A program made the position numbers and the translations under genes. 9,350 nt of DNA, taken from the NCBI GenBank assembly GCA_003483885.1, contig DMXI01000137.1:1-9350 (forward strand), given 5' to 3'. Under the pieces are notes generated by a model that saw only the letters and a program-made list of their open reading frames with translations, was not told the DNA's origin and searched no databases. This DNA is from Microscillaceae bacterium (GTDB lineage Bacteria; Bacteroidota; Bacteroidia; Cytophagales; Microscillaceae). This document shows, one piece after another, positions 1 through 6,152 of the stretch. Every line of letters starts with the position of its first letter. Positions within the stretch are counted from its first letter, which is position 1.

Positions 1-113
1 TGCAATGCGAAACCTTTTTTTAGTTAAAACAATATCTTTCATAGTATTCGGAAAACCATTCATTTACACAATCTCTTTTAACACACAATATGGAAAGTTT
101 ATCTTTGACTCAG

Positions 114-488
114 ATGGAAAATTTAGCGATAGAACCCAGTAAATTCAGTCCTCAAATAGATTTTGATAGCACCACTGGTGTTTTAAAAATCACTGGTGCA
201 TCCTTTATGGAGCATCCCCTTGAGTTTTACGCCCCAGTTCTGTTGTGGCTTGACCAGTTTTCCAAAATACCCCACTCCCAATCTACTCTTAAGGTTCATC
301 TTAGTTATTTCAATTCAGGTTCTTCTGGAATTATATTCGATATTTTGCAATTATTAGACAACAAGGCAGCTACCAGCCCAGTAATGGTAGAGTGGCATGT
401 AGACCCCAACGATGAAGAAATGCTTGCCGAAGGCGAAGAGTTCAAGGATTGTTTTGAAAAACTGGAGTTCAATATTATCCAGAATTAA
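114..488 (+). CDS. SiaC-family (DUF1987) regulatory phosphoprotein
   Basis: A 124-residue soluble protein. The pattern MENLAIEPS...PQIDFD..TGVLKITGAS...PLEFYAPVLLWLDQF is that of the DUF1987/SiaC family, small single-domain proteins of the STAS-like fold. In Pseudomonas SiaC is phosphorylated on a threonine by the kinase SiaB and dephosphorylated by the PP2C-type phosphatase SiaA, and the unphosphorylated form activates the diguanylate cyclase SiaD (family knowledge). Here the matching loop is YFNSGSSG, with Ser68 (counting from this start) in the place expected for the phosphoacceptor, so a serine may replace threonine. The start at 114 is chosen because family members begin with ME(N/K)L; an in-frame ATG at 90 would add eight residues of no family resemblance. 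No SiaA, SiaB or cyclase gene lies downstream; partners, if adjacent, would be upstream of this window. The family call is firm; the signalling role here is inferred. Confidence 0.85.
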   Translation: MENLAIEPSKFSPQIDFDSTTGVLKITGASFMEHPLEFYAPVLLWLDQFSKIPHSQSTLKVHLSYFNSGSSGIIFDILQLLDNKAATSPVMVEWHVDPNDEEMLAEGEEFKDCFEKLEFNIIQN

Positions 489-509
489 TTCTAAACCTTT
501 GGGCGCACC

Positions 510-556
510 AATGGTTTATCTTTAAAAAGATGAAGTTTGGATTAAGATAAACCATT
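510..556 (+). repeat. 13-bp perfect inverted repeat abutting the next start codon
   Basis: The left arm AATGGTTTATCTT (510-522) is the exact reverse complement of AAGATAAACCATT (544-556). The stem gains two further pairs after a single bulged T, leaving an A-rich loop of about 18 nt. The right arm ends two bases before the ATG at 559, so in RNA it would occupy the whole initiation region of the SRPBCC gene. No U-run follows, which argues against a simple intrinsic terminator. It could be a translation-controlling hairpin in a SiaC-SRPBCC transcript or an operator for a dimeric regulator. Confidence 0.7.
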
Positions 557-558
557 GA

Positions 559-1026
559 ATGAAACTCAAAATCAGCACTTTAGTACAACAAAATTATCGA
601 CAAGTTTTTGACGGCTTCACTCAAGACTTGTTTTTGAAACTCTCCCCTCCCTTTCCTCCTGTTAAGTTGAAAAGATTTGATGGCTGCCACACCAACGACC
701 GGGTCGAGCTACAGCTCAACTTTATCTTTTTTAAACAAACCTGGGAAAGTCTCATCACTGATTTTCAGGATACGGAGCAGGAGATTTACTTTATAGATGA
801 AGGGGTCAAGTTGCCCTTTTTCTTAAAATACTGGCGACACCACCACCGCATTGTCAAAGAAGGCGAACAAACCAAAATCATTGATGACATTGCCTTCAAA
901 ACACCTTTTTTGTTAATGGACTACTTGATGTATCCTGCTTTGTATTTACAGTTTTTGTATCGCAAGCCAGTATATCGTAGGGTTTTTAAAAAGAAAAGTC
1001 AGCCTAAAGTCGATAAGGTTTCTTGA
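559..1026 (+). CDS. SRPBCC (START/Bet v1-like) family protein
   Basis: A 155-residue cytoplasmic protein with no signal peptide. The order of motifs matches the small SRPBCC ligand-binding-fold proteins common in Bacteroidota: an N-terminal beta strand, LFLKLSPPFPPVKLKRFDG, then DRVELQLNFIFFKQTW, the strand EIYFIDEGVKLPFFLKYWRH, IIDDIAF, and a C-terminal helix LMDYLMYPALYLQFLYRKP. The fold is a helix-grip cavity that binds hydrophobic ligands; ligand and role are unknown for this subgroup. The basic tail KPVYRRVFKKKSQPK is typical. It follows the SiaC-like gene by 70 bp, most of which is a large inverted repeat, so the two may share a transcript. A broken paralogue lies at about 2325-2465. 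Start at 559 fits the family N-terminus (MKLKIST..QNY). No Shine-Dalgarno sequence is visible, as is usual in the phylum. Confidence 0.85.
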   Translation: MKLKISTLVQQNYRQVFDGFTQDLFLKLSPPFPPVKLKRFDGCHTNDRVELQLNFIFFKQTWESLITDFQDTEQEIYFIDEGVKLPFFLKYWRHHHRIVKEGEQTKIIDDIAFKTPFLLMDYLMYPALYLQFLYRKPVYRRVFKKKSQPKVDKVS

Positions 1027-1045
1027 TGAATAACATTTACCTACG

Positions 1046-1096
1046 CTCCAATCACATTTGGGCAATCTCTCCAATTATTTGAACAATATCTCCAAC
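1046..1096 (+). repeat. Three short imperfect direct repeats (CTCCAAY)
   Basis: This lies in the 286-bp gap 1027-1312. CTCCAAT at 1046 and 1069 and CTCCAAC at 1090 sit 23 and 21 bp apart; the last two are embedded in longer matching units (CAATCTCTCCAATTATTT and CAATATCTCCAACTGTTT). The spacing is close to two helical turns, which would suit protein binding on one face, but the repeats are short and could be chance. Confidence 0.3.
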
Positions 1097-1198
1097 TGTT
1101 TATCATTTTTTTTAAGCTGATTGTAAGAGTATTTTAAAAAATTATAATCCAGGCTAAAAAAGCGGTAGAACAGCACTAATTTCAGCATTTTTTTCATC

Positions 1199-1214
1199 AA
1201 TAGCTTTGGCTATT
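1199..1214 (+). promoter_or_regulatory. Possible promoter -7 element within a small palindrome
   Basis: TAGCTTTG (1201-1208) fits the Bacteroidota -7 consensus TAnnTTTG and lies inside a 6-bp inverted repeat (AATAGC, four bases, GCTATT). No convincing -33 TTTG element stands at the expected distance upstream. If used, it would leave a leader of about 100 nt before the exported-protein gene. Weak candidate. Confidence 0.25.
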
Positions 1215-1254
1215 CACTCAAAAACGTGCTTCATTATTACTGATCTCCCATCAT

Positions 1255-1274
1255 TTTTATCTCCGAAGATAAAA
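1255..1274 (+). repeat. 8-bp inverted repeat upstream of the exported-protein gene
   Basis: TTTTATCT (1255-1262) and AGATAAAA (1267-1274) are exact reverse complements around a CCGA loop, ending 38 bp before the start at 1313. It could form a small leader hairpin or be an operator. Nothing else is recognised in the 1097-1312 stretch apart from this and the small palindrome at 1199. Confidence 0.4.
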
Positions 1275-1312
1275 TTTAAACATACTCTAATCAAAATTTA
1301 CAATACTCACTT

Positions 1313-2269
1313 ATGAAAATGAATACATCGTATCGATCTTCGCAATTGGTGCAGCTACTTACAAGTTTAGTCATTTCTTTGCACATAGTTTCTACTATTC
1401 AGGCTCAAGCGCAACTCAATCCAGAAAAGTTTTACCAAAAAATAAGAGGGCTGTATCAAGACAAAAAAACCAATGAGGTAGTATTTGTAAGCCATGACCA
1501 TGCGCTTTTTTATCAGCCTAATCCATATTGCCTCAACAACCAGGTAAAAACAATGAAAGAACGCTCATTGGATGTCAAACAAAAACGTCTGCAAGTCCAA
1601 TTTACCAAGAGCACTTATCGCTGTACATTTGTATTTGCCGCCAACTTTCAGTCTTTTATTTGTATAAACCCTGATGGTGGCCAGCAAACCTTCCAGCGGG
1701 TAGATCAAGTGATTCATAAACCCTTTGCTTATTTTTTAGCCCTTTTTCCAACACATACTGGCAAGCAGTATCGGGTTTTGCCAAAGCCTGCTTACTCCAA
1801 ACAACTTCCTCTACAGGTTGCCTATGAATTTATAATGCGTACATATGATCCTTATAATCTGAAGAAATCTAGGCTATACCGCCTTTTTTTAAGTACTTCC
1901 CAAGCAATGAAATGGCATTATATGGGCAAAAACACCTTGTATGCAGTCAAGCGCCTTTATCTCAGCCCCAATTTCTATAGCTTGCTTGTACACCAACGGG
2001 GAGTTGGCAAAAGCGGAGAAGCCACCTACGATATGACCGAGCTTTGTAACTTCGATTCAAGCGGCAAGCAATTGGGTTCTTTGGTGGTAGGCCGCATACT
2101 AATAGGTTTTAAATCTCATGAATCACATATAACCAGCATTATCAAAGGCTCTCAAATAAAGGTACAAGACAAAGATTATAACGGTCTATACTCTAAAAAC
2201 AAAACTCCTAAAGTGCAAACTAGTTTCTATACTTTACTACCCAATGGTAAGTTTAAATTAAAAGAATAG
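1313..2269 (+). CDS. Exported protein of unknown function
   Basis: A 318-residue protein that I do not recognise. The N-terminus is a signal peptide: a short polar lead, a hydrophobic core LLTSLVISLHIVSTI (about 15-29), then AQAQ with likely signal peptidase I cleavage after residue 31 or 33. No lipobox cysteine is seen, so a soluble periplasmic or secreted fate is more likely than a lipoprotein. The mature part is beta-rich and basic, with four cysteines (73, 104, 117, 245) that could form disulfides. Residues 103-131 (CTFVF...FICINPDGGQQTFQRV) and 238-317 (YDMTELCNFDSSGKQLG...LLPNGKFKLK) look like two separate strand-turn modules; alternating strands ending in NGKF are common in Cytophagales exported proteins of unknown role. 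Start at 1313; an ATG at 1319 would serve equally. It is preceded by a 286-bp gap and followed closely by the SRPBCC gene fragment, so it sits between two copies of that family. Confidence 0.75.
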   Translation: MKMNTSYRSSQLVQLLTSLVISLHIVSTIQAQAQLNPEKFYQKIRGLYQDKKTNEVVFVSHDHALFYQPNPYCLNNQVKTMKERSLDVKQKRLQVQFTKSTYRCTFVFAANFQSFICINPDGGQQTFQRVDQVIHKPFAYFLALFPTHTGKQYRVLPKPAYSKQLPLQVAYEFIMRTYDPYNLKKSRLYRLFLSTSQAMKWHYMGKNTLYAVKRLYLSPNFYSLLVHQRGVGKSGEATYDMTELCNFDSSGKQLGSLVVGRILIGFKSHESHITSIIKGSQIKVQDKDYNGLYSKNKTPKVQTSFYTLLPNGKFKLKE

Positions 2270-2324
2270 GTGTTACCTTGGTAAAAGTATATTACTGGAT
2301 ATTTTTTGGTTTTGGAGATACAAA

Positions 2325-2465
2325 GACCTACACAACTTTATCTTTTTTAAACAAACCTGGAAAAGCCTCATCACTGATTTTAAAGATATTGAACAGGAAA
2401 TTTATTTCATGGATGAAAGTGTCAAACTACCCTTTTTCTTAAAATACTGGCGGTACTAGCTCCGC
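2325..2465 (+). pseudogene. Truncated paralogue of the SRPBCC gene
   Basis: This fragment matches codons 50-97 of the SRPBCC gene at 559. Over the best 120 bp (2334-2453 against 718-837) I count 17 mismatches and no gaps; 35 of 40 encoded residues are identical. Its peptide includes NFIFFKQTWKSLITDF and EIYFMDESVKLPFFLKYWRY, and is then cut by TAG at 2457-2459, exactly where the intact gene has a histidine codon. Upstream the match continues to about 2325 with a 3-nt deletion; it then becomes unclear. No start codon gives a meaningful product. Eight of the 13 differing codons are synonymous and the others mostly conservative, so this copy evolved as a functional protein before breaking, and is not a recent tandem copy. 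Both ends of the family domain are missing. Confidence 0.85.
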
Positions 2466-2488
2466 TATAATTCCCTCACTCACCACAC

Positions 2489-3303
2489 TTATGATTTTCG
2501 GAATTTCCTTGGCTTTTGATGATGGTGCTGTTTAAGGTGAAGGTTACCTTTTTTAGATAGGTGGTATTTTGTAGACAAAGTTTGACCTTTTGTTTTATGT
2601 TGTTGTTTGGGTGCTTTTTTCTTTTTTAGCGCATGCAATACACCTTGATCCACACGACTGTAAGTATACTCTTCGAGTCTATTAAAATGTGTCAATTTAT
2701 TCGGAATCAGTAACTTCCCTTGCTGTTGACGGCCCTTTTGAGAAATATTACCATATAGTAATAAACCTTCTGATACAATTTCTAATTTTGTAATACTCTT
2801 GAAATAAGTCGTTTCTCAGTATTTGTTTGGATAGCAAGATAATCAGAAGTCAGGATAAATCTTCGCCATTTCAAGCGTTTTAAGCCATAAGCCAGCATCA
2901 ACAAGGATCCAACAATACTTAGAATAAACCTATTAAAAAAGCTAGTTGCCAAGCTAAAAAATAAAAAACCAAGTAACAGGAAAACTACTATTGCTTTTTG
3001 TACTACTACCTTTTCTATAAACTTCTCTAAGATCCCCAGGTATTTTTTTGAGGGTAAATTAAATATATAATAAAAATCACCTTTAAAATGGAGATTACTC
3101 AGGGTATCGGCCAATACTGGGGTAGTTGTTTCTGAGGAAAATCCATTTTGAGTACTCGTTAGAACAACTTGTTCAGTATTTATTACAATTAATTGCTCTT
3201 GGTGAGGATGTACCTTATTAAGCAGCTTTTCATGCTTATTCCAAAACTTTTGTTCTTGACGTTGCGTTTTTTGTTTTTTTATTATTGTACTCTTTTCTTT
3301 CAC
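2489..3303 (-). pseudogene. Membrane protein with PH-like (YcxB-type) C-terminus, frameshifted
   Basis: Two minus-strand reading frames make one protein. The first (3303 to 2782, GTG start) has a charged N-terminal region, two adjacent membrane segments (about residues 102-121 and 126-143), then WRRFILTSDYLAIQTNTEKRLI, and ends in RVLQN-stop. A second frame, open only from 2815, continues with FKSITKLEIVSEGLLLYGN, then GKLLIPNKLTHFNRLEEY, and a very basic tail ending at 2489. A membrane hairpin followed by these strands and a closing helix is the layout of bacterial PH-like/YcxB-type proteins. The shift must fall between 2785 and 2815, probably a lost base near ATTTCAAG. Function of the family is poorly known. 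It follows the 843-aa gene by about 120 bp on the same strand. Either a recent pseudogene or a sequencing error; the first is my working call. The fold assignment is moderate. Confidence 0.65.
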
Positions 3304-3423
3304 TTCTAACCATTGCTGCCAGTAAAGCGCTGCTTTTTGTTCTACTTTGCATGTTTTTTGAGAGGGTTTTGGAAAGATTAAACATTCCTCTATAATCCCA
3401 TTACTTTACAATGTATAATTGCC

Positions 3424-5955
3424 TTACTTTATTTTTATGTGAAAGCCTGTCTCCTTTGGAGCGAAGAAAACTCTTTTATTTGTATCCTTAATCAGTATCT
3501 CCTGCCTATCTGTAAAGTTTACTTTAAGGTACTTTCCTTTTTTAGTTACAATTGGAGGAGCTACCACTACAGCTTCAATACCACTAAAGTTTGCTTTTTT
3601 CCCGTGATATTCCCCTCTAAATCCTAATACAACTTTTGTCCCTACAGGGAAATTAAAGTTATTTGCTTGTTCGATAAAAAATTGACCACTTTTTGGCTTA
3701 TAACCTACGGTATTTGCGGGTATTTTTTCGATTTTTCTAGCTTTGCCAAATAAAGGTCTCTTTTCTTTCTCTAGCCCTTTGTCATGAACTACTAACTGAT
3801 TTTCTTTATCAATATTCAATGATTCCTGTGAAGTTCCTGTAATAGAAGCATCGGTAGCCTTTACCAGTGTGCCTTCTATCATTTTTAAAAAGTTGCCCAT
3901 GTTTATTTCTCCTTTTGTCTTTTGGCTAAACTCTTTGAGCTTCCCCTTTAAAGCCTCCTTGATATCAATTTTCCCCTCGTACTTCTTACAAATACTTACT
4001 AATTCACGGGCTTGTGCAATAGTAAATACCCTAAAAATGGTTTTATCTTTGCCCTTCATTAAACTATCCAAAACCATTGTAGCAACCAATTCTTTGGCTA
4101 CTTCGTTTTGATTAAGTATTTCATTGATTTGTTTTGCACTACCTCCACCCTTAGTAGAAGTATTCTTGATATTGATGTTTTTTTTCTTGACCTTGTTATC
4201 TTTCTTTTTGTCAACAGAACCTTCACCTTTTTGGGTAGCTTTTGTTTGGGGCCCTTTCTGATTTTCACCAATTGATTTACGAACATTAGTAGTTGTATTT
4301 CCAGTTTTTGCATTCTCATCAGCTTCTCTTCGATCTTGGGCCAAAATTGTAAGAAGTTCTATAGCACTTACATTGTTATTTGCACTAAAAATAGTAGTAA
4401 GTTTTTGAGGTTTGAGAACAAAAGCTATTATAAAAGTTAGTGCTTCTATTACATCAAAGACGATATTCAAATGAGCTATCAATCTACCAGCAAAAGCTAA
4501 GGTACGTCCCCCGATCTTTTTACCTAATCTGGTAGAATACTTTGTGGAAAGCTCCTTTAACTCATCTAAGTTTTTTATAATCTTTTGTTGAATTTTTTTA
4601 GTGCTTCTACGTTTCTTTTTTATTGCCTTGGACAATTCATCTATTTCTTTATTTAATTCTTGCATATTTTTAGGAATCCCTTTATCAAGCCCAGCCAAGC
4701 TTTTAGCATATCTTTGCTTACCTTCCTTAAGCTGTTCAATACTTTTATTAATATCTATACGCCGCGTAGAACCAGGTTTACTTCGAGCATGTTTAAAAGC
4801 ATTATCGTTAGCAAAATTTTTGGCTGGTCGATCCTTTAGAGGTACATTTTTCATATCATCTAAAGCCATCGCTTGGCGAGCTTTTATCACTTCCTGATAT
4901 TCTTTATCAAGGGATTTCAGCTCTTTTTGCAAACGTTCAATTCCTTGATCATAAGATTTTGCAAATTTATCAGACTTCAGCGTATCGAGGTATTTTTGAT
5001 ACTTTTTGCGATATGACTTGACAATTTTTTGTTGTTTTTTGAGAGCAGCAACCTCTTTTTCTACTTTTTGAGTAACTTCTTTATATTTTTTAGCTAGCTC
5101 ATCTATTTTAGCTAACTTTTGCTTTTGTTGTTTAAGGATATCTAAATCAGCACCAATCAGCGAAAGCTTTAGCTCAGTTTGAAATGTTAGTGGTATATTA
5201 TTTTTCACAGCATACTCTACCAAAGGCATTCCCGCAATAATCTTAAAGTAGGGATTCCCTGAACTCATTGTTTGCTTATTTACTATTCCTTCGAGTTTAA
5301 ACGAAATATTCAAAAAATCCATTTCAAACCCCATTCCAGCTATACCTTTACCCATACCTCGATGTTGTTTAGGTACTTCAAAACCGGCTGAAGCTGATTT
5401 TCCACTAGATTTCAATTGCTTTCTATCATCCAGTGAGGTCTTAAATTCAAAGAAACCTAAGCCTGCTGTGATTTTTACATCATCCATTATCTTTATCCCT
5501 CCACCACTAATGTCAAGATCTAAAAGTTTACGAGAGTATTTACCAATAGCATTTTTATTTTTAGCAGTATTTGCTTCAACAGCAGTAACAGTACCAGCCT
5601 TACTTGCTAAAAGACCAGCATCTATCGTTTTAGTATTAGATTTTATAAGGATAGCAAAGTTTGCATTTACTTTATATCCTTTAAAAACAGAGTCTTTAAA
5701 AACCCATTTAATTAATGCGAGGTCTTTTATTAGAGGCTTACCTTGTTGAGCATTGAAAAGATTTCTATTCTCAGTTTGGGGAAAGTTGAAAGGTTTAGAT
5801 TTACCTTTAAATCCTTTCCCTAACTCTTCATTACTAAACGAAGACAAATAGTTTTGAGGAGGAGCTAATGTAGCACCTTGGGAAGTATTAGTATTAGAAG
5901 TAGTTTGAGTAGTTTGATCCTTGGTAGGCGCTGAAGTGCGGGTATTGCGGCTCAT
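3424..5955 (-). CDS. Large multidomain protein of unknown function with coiled coils
   Basis: An 843-residue protein that I do not recognise. In order: residues 1-60 are disordered and rich in Ser, Thr, Asn and Gln, with no signal peptide; 75-270 are beta-rich with many glycines (ISGGGIKIMDDVKITAGLGF, GMGKGIAGMGFEMDF); 271-365 and 400-475 are long lysine/glutamate-rich coiled coils; 485-515 form a hydrophobic stretch (LAFAGRLIAHLNIVFDVIEA then LTFIIAFVL) that could span or insert into a membrane; 545-605 are a low-complexity lysine linker; 610-700 are helical; 750-843 are a beta-rich C-terminal domain. No catalytic motif, zinc site or HExxH is visible. The layout resembles Bacteroidota polymorphic-toxin or contractile-injection cargo proteins, but that is only a resemblance. 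Base usage is more AT-rich than in recJ. The start at 5955 overlaps the stop of a short upstream frame by ATGA. A PH-like membrane protein gene follows. No terminator is evident between them. Confidence 0.8.
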   Translation of the reverse strand: MSRNTRTSAPTKDQTTQTTSNTNTSQGATLAPPQNYLSSFSNEELGKGFKGKSKPFNFPQTENRNLFNAQQGKPLIKDLALIKWVFKDSVFKGYKVNANFAILIKSNTKTIDAGLLASKAGTVTAVEANTAKNKNAIGKYSRKLLDLDISGGGIKIMDDVKITAGLGFFEFKTSLDDRKQLKSSGKSASAGFEVPKQHRGMGKGIAGMGFEMDFLNISFKLEGIVNKQTMSSGNPYFKIIAGMPLVEYAVKNNIPLTFQTELKLSLIGADLDILKQQKQKLAKIDELAKKYKEVTQKVEKEVAALKKQQKIVKSYRKKYQKYLDTLKSDKFAKSYDQGIERLQKELKSLDKEYQEVIKARQAMALDDMKNVPLKDRPAKNFANDNAFKHARSKPGSTRRIDINKSIEQLKEGKQRYAKSLAGLDKGIPKNMQELNKEIDELSKAIKKKRRSTKKIQQKIIKNLDELKELSTKYSTRLGKKIGGRTLAFAGRLIAHLNIVFDVIEALTFIIAFVLKPQKLTTIFSANNNVSAIELLTILAQDRREADENAKTGNTTTNVRKSIGENQKGPQTKATQKGEGSVDKKKDNKVKKKNINIKNTSTKGGGSAKQINEILNQNEVAKELVATMVLDSLMKGKDKTIFRVFTIAQARELVSICKKYEGKIDIKEALKGKLKEFSQKTKGEINMGNFLKMIEGTLVKATDASITGTSQESLNIDKENQLVVHDKGLEKEKRPLFGKARKIEKIPANTVGYKPKSGQFFIEQANNFNFPVGTKVVLGFRGEYHGKKANFSGIEAVVVAPPIVTKKGKYLKVNFTDRQEILIKDTNKRVFFAPKETGFHIKIK

Positions 5956-6107
5956 AAGAAGTGTAAGTTTGATTCACTTCCAATATATGATATGACGAGC
6001 ATTTTACCAAACCATACTTGCTCAAAAACCCTCCTTGCTTCTAAAATAATTTCAATATTTTCATTACAATTTTCGAGGCCTTTCTTAACTTGTAAAATTA
6101 ACCGCAA
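5952..6107 (-). other. Possible 3' remnant of a lost gene upstream of the 843-aa gene
   Basis: A minus-strand frame open through this interval encodes WRHLRLILQVKKGLENCNEN, then IEIILEARRVFEQVWFGK and LVISYIGSESNLHFL, and its TGA stop overlaps the ATG of the 843-aa gene in the ATGA arrangement typical of translational coupling. The peptide looks amphipathic and protein-like. Further upstream the frame runs antisense into the start of recJ, so a full gene is impossible here. It could be the tail of a gene truncated when the block was joined to recJ, or a chance frame. I recognise no family. Confidence 0.25.
5958..5980 (+). promoter_or_regulatory. Candidate promoter or operator in the divergent recJ / 843-aa gene spacer
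   Basis: TAAGTTTG (5964-5971) fits TAnnTTTG reading toward recJ, and it lies in the loop of a 6-bp inverted repeat GAAGTG/CACTTC (5958-5963 and 5975-5980). An ATTG stands 16 bp upstream, shorter than the usual spacing. If real, the recJ leader would be about 170 nt and the site would adjoin the start of the opposing gene. Weak evidence. Confidence 0.2.
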
Positions 6108-6152
6108 ATGTCTCCAAAGCGTAGCGCGACTATTGACACTAACAGAATACTC

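Noticed and set aside
2..143. Open plus-strand frame starting near base 5 and overlapping the SiaC-like gene
   Set aside because: It overlaps a clear family member in another frame and its peptide has no recognisable pattern; it may also merely be the window edge. A short frame ending at TAA 25-27 could be the tail of an upstream gene but is too short to support.
2447..2466. GCGG...CCGC hairpin as a bidirectional terminator between the converging genes
   Set aside because: The stem is only four pairs and no T-run follows on either strand.
2782..2815. Programmed ribosomal frameshift in the PH-like gene
   Set aside because: No slippery heptamer, downstream pseudoknot or upstream Shine-Dalgarno-like stimulator is visible; a plain mutation or sequencing error is simpler.
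3869..4897. Several plus-strand frames inside the 843-aa gene
   Set aside because: Antisense shadows of lysine-rich coiled-coil codons, which give Phe/Leu/Ser-rich false peptides.
3424..5955. Assigning the large protein to the DUF4157 injection-system family
   Set aside because: The zinc-protease-like HExxH motif of that family is absent, and only the general layout is similar.
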